Notes under the pieces: model-generated
The model's database searches: none
Seen by the model: the letters and a program-made list of their open reading frames with translations, nothing else
What the model was told of the DNA's origin: nothing
Shown: one piece after another, positions 19,613 to 28,790 of the stretch
Layout: every line of letters begins with the position of its first letter
Numbering within the stretch: position 1 is the first letter of the stretch
Source: Saprospiraceae bacterium
GTDB taxonomy: Bacteria; Bacteroidota; Bacteroidia; Chitinophagales; Saprospiraceae
Direction of reading: 5' to 3'
Assembly (NCBI GenBank): GCA_029262995.1
Contig: JAJCYH010000024.1
Span: forward strand, 124,001 to 188,000
DNA length: 64,000 nt
Translations under genes and position numbers: made by a program

Positions 19613-20311
19613 TTAGGAAGATTTTTGAAACAACACACGTAAACTTTCTGACCTAGATAAGTCTATCGGCCTTTTGAAAATATTTTTCATAGTCGTTTCA
19701 GCTATAACTATGGCTAATAATGTAAAAAAAGGCGCAACTAAGATGTCAATACTATAATGTACATGTTGAAGCATAAGCATAATTGCAACCACTGTAGCCG
19801 AAATTAAAAGATAGACTCTGATTTTTTTAAAAGGGGTTGTTAGACTTAATAATAAAAGATTGGAAGTATGTCCGGAAAAGAATAAATCTTTAACAAGCAC
19901 ATTCCCACCATAAATAACATCTTCCATTAATGAGTCTCTTAATGGAATAATATCTATAGGAGGTTCAAGAGGAACAAAATACATGGCTACTATTCTTAGA
20001 ATGGTAATAAAAATTATACTTAGCAAAGTCTTCATTAAATGATATGGTAAAAAAGTAGATGTAATTAAGCCAATGACTATCGCAGTTTGTGTAAAAAAGA
20101 ATATAGGAATATTTAAATCTATTGGTGTGAATAATGCTAGAATCCAATCATTGAGAGGCTCACTAATTCTTGATTCATTGTAAATTAGCCATTTAGTTGC
20201 TAAACGTATAGTGCTAATTGCCAATAAAATTGAAAGGAAAAAGTAAACCTTAAAGTCTCGATTCGAAAATGCTTCTTGCCAGGATTCTTTAATATAACTA
20301 TCTTTTTTCAT
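19613..20311 (-). CDS. PAP2/sphingomyelin-synthase-like membrane protein
   Basis: The 232-residue integral membrane protein has about six hydrophobic segments. Two motifs match the PAP2-like/sphingomyelin synthase catalytic site: SGHTS (near residue 148) and HYSID (near 188), giving the two active histidines. Such proteins hydrolyse or transfer phosphate headgroups of lipids at the membrane. The first PAP2 motif (KxxxxxxRP) is not seen, which favours the PAP2_C subgroup. Substrate is unknown. It is monocistronic. Confidence 0.75.
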   Translation of the reverse strand: MKKDSYIKESWQEAFSNRDFKVYFFLSILLAISTIRLATKWLIYNESRISEPLNDWILALFTPIDLNIPIFFFTQTAIVIGLITSTFLPYHLMKTLLSIIFITILRIVAMYFVPLEPPIDIIPLRDSLMEDVIYGGNVLVKDLFFSGHTSNLLLLSLTTPFKKIRVYLLISATVVAIMLMLQHVHYSIDILVAPFFTLLAIVIAETTMKNIFKRPIDLSRSESLRVLFQKSS

Positions 20312-20810
20312 ACTAATTTTAATAAATTCCTTGCCTTTTCATTGATTTAATTCATCTTTTTTCTGACCTAATGCTAATTATATCCAGTTTTTTTTACAAT
20401 GAATGGGATCTAAAACAATCTTTTACTATTAATAGATATGCCATCAAATGTATTTAGTTTTTGATCATAATTTCATTGATGGCCGTTAAGCCATTAAGAC
20501 ATCTTGTTTTATTAGAATTTAATGACATTGTTTTGAAATGTAGATAGATATCTTAGGTAAGGTATTAAAATTTTATTGATGTATTTATCTGTTTTAATTT
20601 AAAAATATTACAAACTTTTGATTGATAGACTTTTAATCTTCCACTCTTAGATTATTTATTTTTTAAACCAGATAGAATTCAAGAGACACTTCCAAATTAA
20701 TTTATATAATCTTATTACTATTATACAAAATGCCACTGACATCCTACTGTATGCTTAATGATGTGTTTTTGCTCGGCATTTGCATATCTACTATCACCAT
20801 AAATATTTAT
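20312..20810. other. Noncoding gap, nothing recognised
   Basis: About 500 AT-rich bases between the PAP2-like gene start and the SnoaL pseudogene. All frames are closed by frequent stops and I see no RNA gene or repeat. Confidence 0.4.
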
Positions 20811-21189
20811 TTATACCGAATTAACCTGTCGACTATAATCTTTTTCATCAAATGTACCTATTGAAACTTTTAGTAATCCATTTTCATTTAAAGTTCATTG
20901 CTCAAAGCCACTAAAGTCGACTTTATTGCATTTACCTTCTGGACCTGTATTTGTTCCTATAAAACTCCAATGATACTCAATGCTAGTGGACTTAGTTACT
21001 AAACTATCCATCGTCAATTTCATGTCAGGAAAAGCGGTCATAAATCCTTTAGCGAATTCCGTAATTTCATTTCGCCCAACCAATGGTTTACTATTATTTA
21101 CAATGAGAGACCCTTCCTCTGTGAAGAATGAGGCAAGGTTTTAGGTAATTTGCTATTCCATGCATTAGTATAATCATTGCCAAATTTGA
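20811..21189 (-). pseudogene. SnoaL/NTF2-like protein, broken by a frameshift and an in-frame TGA
   Basis: Three pieces on the minus strand join into one NTF2-like domain. The first reads KFGNDYTNAWNSKLPK, then the frame changes near 21140. The second reads LASFFTEEGSLIVNN and on through GRNEITEFAKGF and FDFSGFEQ-like sequence to a TGA at 20895-20897. The third continues in the same frame as TLNENGLLKVSIGTFDEKDY to a TAA at 20811. At the TGA, relatives usually have Trp, so a TGG-to-TGA change is likely. The start is lost against the stop of the next lipoprotein gene. Not expected to give a working protein. Confidence 0.75.
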
Positions 21190-21630
21190 TTAAATTTTCT
21201 TTTTATACATTCTTTCAATTACTTTTTCTATTTGCCCATCTGTAGTTACACGATCTATTATTTGTATATAATTCTTTCCAATTTGAAATTTTGTTATTCC
21301 AATATCATCTTCTGCACATTTACCTTCAAAACCATATATATTTAGACTATCAATTCTCCATTGATTAGAAATAACATCAAGTATTAGTGTATCAGTAACA
21401 ATTCTCCAATTTCCATTCATAACATTCCCGCATGTAATATATTTAAAAGTTGAATCTGAATTTATGGTTATTGATGAACCCGAAATTAAATCATAACCCT
21501 TTATACCACCATACCACAATTTATCCGATATACTATATTCGACTATTTCATAATCGCCCACTATTTCTGGTGGTGAATTTTCACACCCTAATGAGCATAG
21601 GATCATTATCATTATAAATTTACTTCTCAT
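21190..21630 (-). CDS. Small lipocalin-like lipoprotein
   Basis: The 146-residue product has a short signal peptide ending in a lipobox (LCSLGC, Cys about residue 16), then a beta-rich body with repeated pattern GDYEIVEY..., GNWRIVTDTLILD, typical of small lipocalin-like lipoproteins in Bacteroidota. Function is unknown. It lies next to the decayed SnoaL gene. Its C-terminus (MYKKKI) runs into the start of that pseudogene, so a deletion may have shaped the junction. Confidence 0.6.
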   Translation of the reverse strand: MRSKFIMIMILCSLGCENSPPEIVGDYEIVEYSISDKLWYGGIKGYDLISGSSITINSDSTFKYITCGNVMNGNWRIVTDTLILDVISNQWRIDSLNIYGFEGKCAEDDIGITKFQIGKNYIQIIDRVTTDGQIEKVIERMYKKKI

Positions 21631-21932
21631 TTTTTATTGACCTACGACATTAAATTGTATGAGTGGTGGCAGATTGCAAACCTTGATATTAGAGAGCAAG
21701 CCTAGTTTAAATAATTATATTTAGTGAATAAGTTGTAACAATATTAGATAAGTCTGCTTCCTCAAAGATTTTTATTGGTTGTCAAATAGGTATATTTAAA
21801 ATTATTCATTATATTATTCCATAGTATTTAAATACTAAAGTTATAACAATTATTTTTGAGATTGGAAGTGGAGAGAATCGATAACGAGTTTGATAATTTC
21901 TAATATATATTTTAAAAAAAAAACCTAAGATC

Positions 21933-22646
21933 ATGATAAAATATTTTCAATTAATATTATGTTTTTTCTTTGTTTCATTTACTATAGAGCTCATTGCGCA
22001 AACAATTTGGAATGGTCCCATTATGACCTTTACAAAACCAGGTTTTTCTGATCCAACTTTAGAGGAGAATCAAGATCGCATAACTGATAATGTGTGGATT
22101 ACACGTGCTAATACACAAGGTCTATTTAATGCTAAAACAGAATCTAATTATAATGGTGAAGATAGTCCTGCTGACACTGAGTGGGCAGAAGGAACAACAA
22201 CAGATATTGCATCTTTAAGCTTTTCACCTTGGGTAGATGCTGTTGCAGCTAATCCACCGGGTAATCTTAATAAAAATTTTGTCTTGCATCTTATAACAGA
22301 TGATATTTATATTGATATAATATTTACTCAGTGGGGGCAAGGATCTGGTTCAGGAGGAAGTTTCAAATACACACGCTCTACAGACTCTTCAACTAGCTTA
22401 GAATATTTTGCTAATGCTATGGGACATATCGTTTATCCCAATCCTTCACAGGATTTTATAAGAATAAAAGGAGATATAGTTTTGAAAAGATTTAGAATAT
22501 TTGAAGCAGATACTGGTATACTGATAAAAAAAGGTACAGTAGATAATGATCAACGCATTGATGTTAAAGGATTGGAAAATGGAAATTATATATTGGTTAA
22601 CGAGAGTAATAGAATTGTTTTAAAATTTGTTAAAGTAGGTTCATAG
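21933..22646 (+). CDS. Secreted protein with T9SS type A sorting domain
   Basis: The 237-residue protein has a signal peptide (about 1-22, ending ELIAQ) and a C-terminal type IX secretion sorting domain (about 165-237) with the usual VYPNPSQDFIRI start and final beta-strand pattern. The middle (about 25-160, with WNGPIMTFTKPGF near the start) is a domain I do not recognise, rich in Thr, Asp and Asn. It is exported and attached or released by the T9SS. Monocistronic. Confidence 0.8.
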   Translation: MIKYFQLILCFFFVSFTIELIAQTIWNGPIMTFTKPGFSDPTLEENQDRITDNVWITRANTQGLFNAKTESNYNGEDSPADTEWAEGTTTDIASLSFSPWVDAVAANPPGNLNKNFVLHLITDDIYIDIIFTQWGQGSGSGGSFKYTRSTDSSTSLEYFANAMGHIVYPNPSQDFIRIKGDIVLKRFRIFEADTGILIKKGTVDNDQRIDVKGLENGNYILVNESNRIVLKFVKVGS

Positions 22647-22713
22647 AAACTGAGATTTTAGTTAGAATATAGAGTAATAATTAACTGTTTAAATTTATAA
22701 AATTTGTTCATTT

Positions 22714-22998
22714 TTAAACTGTCTTACTTTTACACAAGTCTACAGATCCACCATTTCCATTGTCTAAGTCCTTTGGATTGAATAATCCTCCGTTTAATTG
22801 AATTCCTATTTGATCTGAAATCCCATAGGAACCCTGAAACTCAAACCTACCTCCGTTCCCTGAAACTGAAATATTGCCATCGCCTTTGGTTTCTAGGAGC
22901 GGTACGTTATGTATATTGGGGGAATAGAATTTTGGATTACAGGCTGTTAAAATAAATGTAATCCCGAAACAGAGAATAATAATTGGCAATTTATTCAT
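22714..22998 (-). CDS. Truncated barrel-type lipoprotein fragment
   Basis: The 94-residue product has a lipoprotein signal (ILTACN, Cys about 20) and then the first strands of a beta-barrel-like protein (GNGGRFEFQGSYGISDQIGIQ). Barrel relatives continue for well over 100 further residues, but here the sequence ends after GNGGSVDLCKSKTV, which looks like out-of-frame or unrelated sequence. I read it as a 3'-truncated gene, perhaps no longer functional. Low-complexity repeats start about 160 bases upstream of it. Confidence 0.5.
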   Translation of the reverse strand: MNKLPIIILCFGITFILTACNPKFYSPNIHNVPLLETKGDGNISVSGNGGRFEFQGSYGISDQIGIQLNGGLFNPKDLDNGNGGSVDLCKSKTV

Positions 22999-23157
22999 TT
23001 TCTATTTGATTTTGATAATTGTCGATCACGATAATCGCCTTAAGTACTGATATTGTTTACTTACGAATATTGAAACCTATACACAATATTCTATAAATAT
23101 CAGGAATATGAATATAAATTATAGAATTAGACCTGCTTCAGTGTATATTCCTCTCCA

Positions 23158-23261
23158 AATGGTGCCACTCATTCCGATTGGAATAGTGCCAGTCATTCTG
23201 TTCTAAATGGTGCCACTAAGCACCAGCCAAAACTAGACTATTTCCAGAGCAAATAGTGCCA
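23158..23261 (+). repeat. Periodic direct repeats, like a relict insertion-sequence end
   Basis: AAT(G/A)GTGCCA occurs at 23158, 23182, 23206 and 23252, with a period of 24, 24 and 46 bases. IS21-family elements carry multiple direct repeats of this kind at their ends for transposase binding. No transposase is nearby, so this may be a solo end left after deletion. The family assignment is from the layout only. Confidence 0.4.
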
Positions 23262-23550
23262 TTTGTATTCAAATTGCTTTCTGTTTCTTAATAATAGAGA
23301 TCTAATTCGACTGAATAATTAAGATTAGGATTTTAGCTTTCATTACAAAGAAAGTTTTATGTGCAGTGCTGGAATTTATATATTGTCGCATCAACTTTGG
23401 TCGGCCCAGTCAAGGCAATTATCGCTAGAGGGAATGATCAGTTATGAGTCGTTGCAAAATGTTCACAATATCAAGTTAGTATTTTATTTTGAATATGTTT
23501 TCAGACTTCAAATGATATGTAATTGAATTATGCACAATGTTATAAGTTAT

Positions 23551-23661
23551 AGGAGACGTTCATGTACGGTTACCTGTCCGTCCCTGTCCGTCCGACAGGC
23601 AGGTGACGGGCGGCAAGTCAGTGTGAGAGGTTTAGGGGTGTGATTTCTCTTTGTCTACAAG
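23551..23661 (+). ncRNA. Remnant 3' end of a group II intron (domain V/VI), interrupted
   Basis: The segments GGAGACGTTCATGTACGGTT (23552-23571) and GTGAGAGGTTTAGGGGTG (from 23621) followed by TTGTCTAC match the 3' strand of domain V and domain VI of bacterial group II introns (consensus as I remember it). Between them is an inserted GC-rich palindrome. The 5' strand of domain V and the rest of the intron are absent, so it is a dead fragment. It is of a different class from the two introns at 34.5 and 38 kb. Confidence 0.6.
23571..23603. repeat. GC-rich REP-like palindrome
   Basis: CCTGTC and GACAGG arms flank a short loop, with an outer ACCTG/CAGGT pair. Related CCTGxCxGxCGGACAGG units occur at 34596-34612 and 38103-38119 inside the class IIC introns, so a small palindromic repeat family is spreading in this genome. 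Confidence 0.5.
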
Positions 23662-23691
23662 ACTCTTCTGTATTTTGACTTTCTGGTATAG

Positions 23692-25830
23692 CTATTTTAA
23701 CAATTTATTATAGTATTGATTTCTTTGTTTAAACATTTTTTCAAAGTATTCAATTTTTGAATCTCTATAATCAAAAATTACTGGCGGATTTTTTGAGCGT
23801 TGAATTCGTCCAATGTATTGAATTAATTTCCCCACAAATGCAAAAGGATAGACAATAAATAAGCACTCCAAATTACTAATATCAATACCTTCTCCAAAAA
23901 ATTGACCAGTAGAAATTACAATTTTGAAATGCCCTTGTTTAATTTGTTTAATCTTTGTTTTTCGTGAACCTTCTGAATCATCACCATAAACAGTGATTGT
24001 TTCATATTTGTCTTTTAAATAGAGATTTAGGATATCAACATGTGCCTTTCGTTCAGACAAAACCAGAATTGTCTTGAATCTTTTCACATTATTTTCAATA
24101 TCATTTAAAATCAAGGAGTTTCTTTGTGTATCATGAATTAAAATTTGTGAAATAGTTTCGTAATTGTCGATTTTATAGTCGAATGGGGCAAATAGCTCGG
24201 TATCTTTAATATTGATTTCGGTTTTAATATTTCGTTCAGCTAAAAAATCATGTTGATTAACTTGATGTAGAATATTTCCGATGTAAATAAATATCAATTT
24301 CTGATCGTTGTTTTTTCTTTTAGGTGTGGCAGTTAATCCATACAAGTAAAATGCACTAAAGTTGACGATAGCTTCCCGAAACGATTTGGCTGGAATATGG
24401 TGGCATTCATCGATAATTATTGTTCCAAACACCTTTGATAACTCTTTAAGATTATTAATCCTAGATAAAGATTGAATCATGGCAATGGTAATTTGCTTGC
24501 CAATTTTTTTCTTTTTATTTCCAATTTGTCCAATGTCTTTTTTTGGAATCTTTAAGAAATCTTGAATTCGCTCAACCCATTGGTCAAACAACTGTTTCCG
24601 ATGAACAATGATAAGTGCAGGTTGCCGTTTTTCTGCAATTATTTCAAGTCCGATTACTGTTTTTCCAGAACCCGGTGGCGAAACAATTACTCCAAAATCT
24701 TTTTCTCGTACTTTCTCAAGCGCAATTTTCTGATGGTCTTGTAATGTTATTTCCGATAAGTAATCAATGGAATCTTTTTTCTCGCGATTATCTAGTATAT
24801 TAAAAGATATTTTTTCTTTGCTACAAAACTGAATTAAAGAAGCAAAAAAGCCTCTTGGAATCATCACATTATTATCGTGTTCTTCAATTAGCTTAAAAAA
24901 CTTTTCAGTATTGAAAGTACTTTTCCCTAATATTTTTTTAACTAAATAATCTGAGTTATAAAAGTTCAGTTCATTTCTTAGAAATACAATTAATTTTTGA
25001 CTTAACTGTGCTCGCTTAAGGTAAATTTGATTGCTTATTACTATTTCAAGTTCGAATGTTTTGTTGTCTTCTGAATTTGAAATAAATCCTTCGTTAGGCC
25101 TAACATCAAATAAGTCTTCGTAAAGATTCTTCAACTCAGGAATTGAAATTTTCTCAATAGATTCCAAAAATTTCCATTGATTTTCAATTGGTTCAAATGT
25201 TTCAGGATTAATGAAACACGAATTTCTATTCGCTAACGAATTGCCCTGAAAGGGAAGTGCGATTAAATTCCCAATTCCTTTCCCAGAATGGAAATCCTGA
25301 TTAGGAAACAACCTATCGAAACTTGGCTCTTTTTCAAAATGAGATATAATGTTTGAATGTCGTAACAACTCAAACATAATTTTACGACTTTGTTGTGCAG
25401 GAAAAGCATGTTCAAAAAACACCCACAAATGACCTCCATTTCCAGAACGTGAACGTTCAATGAAAGATGGAATTTTATATTTTGTACATGTCTTATGAAG
25501 TTTAACTATCGTTTCTTTCCAATTTTGTTTGTCAAAATCGACCGCTATAAAATAAGACGTATTGTCTTCGAGTAATGGGTAAATTCCACAGGTTTCTTTT
25601 CCCGAAAAATGAGATTCTATTGCTGAATTATCGAATGGTAAAAATTCCTTGTTCTTATAATTTTTAAATGTACCACCTTGTGCTTTGTGTTTATTGTAAT
25701 CAGTCCAATCTACTTTATACGCAGGCATATAACCACTTCGTCCATCCTTTTCCCATCGAACCGCATAAATATCTGTTCGTCCTCGGAAAAGAGATCTGTA
25801 TTGGTTGATATTATGGGTTGAATTAGTCAT
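23692..25830 (-). CDS. TOTE-type AEP primase - DEAD/DEAH helicase
   Basis: The 712-residue protein joins an N-terminal archaeo-eukaryotic-primase-like domain to a superfamily 2 helicase. The primase part (about 10-230) has the DxD metal motif as Asp98-Asp100 (VDFD) and a His at 134 (GGHLW). The helicase part has Walker A PPGSGKT (385-391), Walker B DECH (474-477), motif III TATPKRK and motif VI GRIQRS. This is the arrangement described for TOTE conflict systems, thought to attack or copy invading nucleic acid. It stands alone here, without further TOTE components adjacent. Confidence 0.85.
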   Translation of the reverse strand: MTNSTHNINQYRSLFRGRTDIYAVRWEKDGRSGYMPAYKVDWTDYNKHKAQGGTFKNYKNKEFLPFDNSAIESHFSGKETCGIYPLLEDNTSYFIAVDFDKQNWKETIVKLHKTCTKYKIPSFIERSRSGNGGHLWVFFEHAFPAQQSRKIMFELLRHSNIISHFEKEPSFDRLFPNQDFHSGKGIGNLIALPFQGNSLANRNSCFINPETFEPIENQWKFLESIEKISIPELKNLYEDLFDVRPNEGFISNSEDNKTFELEIVISNQIYLKRAQLSQKLIVFLRNELNFYNSDYLVKKILGKSTFNTEKFFKLIEEHDNNVMIPRGFFASLIQFCSKEKISFNILDNREKKDSIDYLSEITLQDHQKIALEKVREKDFGVIVSPPGSGKTVIGLEIIAEKRQPALIIVHRKQLFDQWVERIQDFLKIPKKDIGQIGNKKKKIGKQITIAMIQSLSRINNLKELSKVFGTIIIDECHHIPAKSFREAIVNFSAFYLYGLTATPKRKNNDQKLIFIYIGNILHQVNQHDFLAERNIKTEINIKDTELFAPFDYKIDNYETISQILIHDTQRNSLILNDIENNVKRFKTILVLSERKAHVDILNLYLKDKYETITVYGDDSEGSRKTKIKQIKQGHFKIVISTGQFFGEGIDISNLECLFIVYPFAFVGKLIQYIGRIQRSKNPPVIFDYRDSKIEYFEKMFKQRNQYYNKLLK

Positions 25831-26575
25831 AATACAAATATAGAGAATGTTAGTTTTGTGAGTGTAGAAAGATAAAGGGGTGTTTGCATCAAGTTATCAA
25901 AACAGAGACCGTAATAAGTTCCAATTTCCCATATAGTATCAACCCATCAAGCAGCAACATCGGTAAGCCTTCTAACAAGTGAAAATTTAATTAAACATAA
26001 CGGTAGAAGTAAGTGTGATTGCTTCCCATTCTATAGTTTTGTTCCCCATTAAACATATAAAGTCAAAGTTAATCAGATCAGTCCAAAATTGAAAATAAAA
26101 TATTCGTGTAGAGCAGCTAGTAGAGAAAAAGAACAGGTGTTAAAAATAGACTAATTATAATGGGAGTTTTGGCGAGATGAAATGCTTGTAGAAGAACTCC
26201 TTTCTTGTTTCCTAATTCCTTTTCTTCTATTGCTTGTTAAATCTTTATTTTCCATATTCTAGTGTAGAATGTGTTTGTATAACGCAAGGGGCTAGGTTTG
26301 CGTGAATAAAATTTGCGGAGCAAATGTTAGCAGCAATGCAGTCGAGTGTGAATCAAAAGTCTTGGTGAGCCTTTTTTGTAAATTTATTGGAAGCAGTTTA
26401 CTTAATTTGTAGGTCAAAACATACAATTACTAATTGGCGCAGATATTTTTCTTGTACATTGTTTTTCAAAATGATTACCTAATGTGACAGATGTATTTTT
26501 TGACATGATAACTAAAACTTTATTTAATATATCCAATATTGGCATATTGGGCAACTGTTAATTTCCGTCTGACAT
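25831..26575. other. Noncoding spacer with an isolated AACGG motif
   Basis: About 745 bases without a supported gene. CATAACGG at 25996-26003 resembles the left end of the attC-like sites, and GTTATG occurs at 23441, left of the primase gene, as a weak possible partner. A 34-codon open frame on the minus strand (26151-26255) has no recognisable features. Confidence 0.4.
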
Positions 26576-26626
26576 AACGTTTTGTGTATGGTGCGTTACA
26601 GACAGATAGGGAAGTTATGCACTATT
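26576..26626. other. attC-like imperfect hairpin with AACG end
   Basis: AACG at 26576-26579 is followed by arms TATGGTGCGTTAC (26587-26599) and GTTATGCACTATT (26614-26626), which pair over about 11 positions with wobbles and one internal mismatch. It lies 38 bases after the stop of the UvrD-like gene, in the position of an attC site after a cassette gene. I did not find matching outer inverted ends here. It could also act as a terminator. Confidence 0.45.
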
Positions 26627-26663
26627 TATAGTTTTATAGCCTTATTAAATTTTTCTTTTTTTA

Positions 26664-28445
26664 TTAACTATATAATTCTTCCAATTCAAGTTTCTTAATT
26701 CTCGACCGAATAGCACCCTTTGTTCTTTCAAAATGTTTTGAAATATCTTGCACATTAACACCTTCACAATACATCACAGTCAATTCGTCATCAAGTTCAG
26801 TTGTCCAAGGTCTGTATGCTCCATTGTATTTCTCTTTTATTTTTTTAATTGAGGTTGCTTTTTCCTTTGCGTTATTTGATTTAGACTCAGTCTTTTCGAC
26901 AACTCTTCTTTCTGGTTTATCTTTTTCGCTTTCAACACACATTACGTGTATTTGAGAAGATTTAGGAAAGTCCTTTGGCATTAATGTTTGAGGAATATGA
27001 ATACTGTTTTTTGTCCTTGTAACAGCCACATAAAGCAGGTTTATTTCTTCATTTATTTTTGAAACACTTATATCTTTCGATTTCACATCTGCTTTGAGTT
27101 TTTCTATTTTTTCTTCTGTAATGAAGTCATTTACAATTTGAATAGCATCATATTCCATTCCTTTGCACCTATGAACAGTTGAGAAAATCATTTCTGCTTT
27201 TTCTTTTTCATCATTCTCTACATGTTTGGATTTTATTTTCTTTATGATACTTGGAATTTCATTTCCGTATTCTCGTACTATTTCAATCATAAGACCGAGT
27301 TGAATATCTTCTGTTTTTTCAATATAGTCTTCTAATTCGTCAAGGTCTTTCATCTCCTTGATTAATTTGTCTCTAATCAATCTATTTTTTCCATTGTAGA
27401 GATTTAGTATATCGTAGAGAGAAGCTCCTTCATCAGCATAAGTGTATGAATTGATATTTCCTTCAAAATAAATATGCTTTATTTTCTTCTTTTCTGTTAC
27501 AAATTCAATGGCTTTAAGTAAAAGTCCAAGATTGGTTCGTGCAAGAACTGCTTTTACTTTATGCTTTTTATTTTCTCCTTTTCCAGTTATGGACAAAGGT
27601 TCGTAATTGTCTAAATGATTTTTCCAATTTAATATCTCCATTCCTAGATTAGCTACGTCTTGGCTAAATCGAAAACTTGTAGAAAGATGGTAGGTTTTAA
27701 AATCAGCCTTTTCTAATGAATTTACAGCGTGTCGCCATCCGTAAATTTGCTGGTGTGTATCACCAACAATTACTTTATTAGCTTTTTGTTTTAGAAATAC
27801 ATCAAGCATTGCAGGAGAAGCATCTTGACCTTCATCAAAAAGAATGTAATCAAAATTCAGTTTTGGGTTAGAAAGTTGAAATTTTTTGAGATAAAAATCG
27901 TGAGTGATTTCAATTTCTCCTTTGTCCATTTTACTTAATAAAAGACGAGTTTGTCCCTCTATGTAATCATAAAATGTAGTTACGAATGTTTTTGCTTTAC
28001 TGTCAGAAACAATATCCAGATAATTTAAATCTTGAATTTTTGCTTTGTTACTATTGCAGAAGTAAGCAATGAATTTATTTATATGGTTTGCAATAATATA
28101 TTTAGTGTGTTTTTCTCCGTTGCCTTGAAGCTTTAAAAGTTCAGCAACCTCATAAGTGTTGAATCCTTGGTGTCTGACTTTATAATGGTTTTTGAAAACA
28201 ATGTTTTTGTAAGCAAGGGAATGTGCAGTTTCTACAGTAACATTAGAAAGTCCTTTTTCTTGGAATTTTTTAATAGCCTCTAATTTGACCGACTTGTTAA
28301 AAGCAAGATAGAGGACTTTACTATTTTGTGGTCGAGCCTTTGCATATTCAATTACAGTGGTAGTCTTTCCAGAACCAGCAACAGCATTTATTTTAATGTT
28401 ACCAGTGGAATGGATTATGTCATATTGCTCTTTTGTCAGTTCCAT
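26664..28445 (-). CDS. UvrD/Rep-like helicase with C-terminal SANT-like helix-turn-helix
   Basis: The 593-residue superfamily 1 helicase has Walker A AVAGSGKTTT (21-30), a motif II region as FDYILFDEGQDASP (about 200), a RecA-like second domain with STVHRCKGMEYDAIQI and the motif VI context YVAVTRTKNSI. Residues about 535-590 (after a Lys-rich linker) have the pattern WTTELDDELTVMYCEGVNVQDISKHF, as in SANT/Myb-like DNA-binding domains. Such UvrD variants are found in mobile DNA and near defence genes. It is isolated on the minus strand next to the primase-helicase gene and the toxin-antitoxin pair. Cellular role is unknown. Confidence 0.85.
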   Translation of the reverse strand: MELTKEQYDIIHSTGNIKINAVAGSGKTTTVIEYAKARPQNSKVLYLAFNKSVKLEAIKKFQEKGLSNVTVETAHSLAYKNIVFKNHYKVRHQGFNTYEVAELLKLQGNGEKHTKYIIANHINKFIAYFCNSNKAKIQDLNYLDIVSDSKAKTFVTTFYDYIEGQTRLLLSKMDKGEIEITHDFYLKKFQLSNPKLNFDYILFDEGQDASPAMLDVFLKQKANKVIVGDTHQQIYGWRHAVNSLEKADFKTYHLSTSFRFSQDVANLGMEILNWKNHLDNYEPLSITGKGENKKHKVKAVLARTNLGLLLKAIEFVTEKKKIKHIYFEGNINSYTYADEGASLYDILNLYNGKNRLIRDKLIKEMKDLDELEDYIEKTEDIQLGLMIEIVREYGNEIPSIIKKIKSKHVENDEKEKAEMIFSTVHRCKGMEYDAIQIVNDFITEEKIEKLKADVKSKDISVSKINEEINLLYVAVTRTKNSIHIPQTLMPKDFPKSSQIHVMCVESEKDKPERRVVEKTESKSNNAKEKATSIKKIKEKYNGAYRPWTTELDDELTVMYCEGVNVQDISKHFERTKGAIRSRIKKLELEELYS

Positions 28446-28459
28446 TTATAAAAGCAATG

Positions 28460-28650
28460 TTTAATAATTTGTTGTTTTTATTGAATTTCTTGTTCTTGCG
28501 GTTCTTCGATATCTTCATAATCTTCCAAATCTTAAGTTGGTTGTTCTTGTTGGATAACAAATTTACTTAATGCTTTTGTAATTTTTTATACATTCGACGA
28601 ACTACAGTACATTGTTCTCCAATTTTTCTTATATTCCCAAGGGCTTAGGG
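28460..28650 (-). pseudogene. Degenerate short reading frame upstream of the UvrD-like gene
   Basis: Reading across one frameshift and one stop gives GEQCTVVRRMYKKLQK, then ALSKFVIQQEQPT, a stop, and an acidic tail DLEDYEDIEEPQEQEIQ. The composition looks like a real protein C-terminus, but I cannot name it. It precedes the UvrD-like start by a few bases. Confidence 0.25.
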
Positions 28651-28790
28651 TGTGAATATTCTTGATGGTGGTATAAGGTAGGTGACTGAACGTGTTATGA
28701 AAATTAAGTTAGTCATTTTTCTTGAATGTAGTAGGTAGGTTGTCGCCTGAGATACCGTTATGCATATTGTTCTATTCAGGTCATTTCTTT

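Noticed and set aside
23158-23261. CRISPR-like spacing of repeats
   Set aside because: Units are only 10 bases with a 24-base period, there are no 25-35 base repeats, and no cas genes are present.
26151-26255. 34-codon frame on the minus strand
   Set aside because: Short, Ser/Arg-rich and without any family match or context.
28689-28774. Further attC-like site between the UvrD-like and HigA genes
   Set aside because: AACG and GTTATGCAT motifs occur, and GTTCTA (28769) partners TAGAAC (29437), but I could not pair convincing stem arms.
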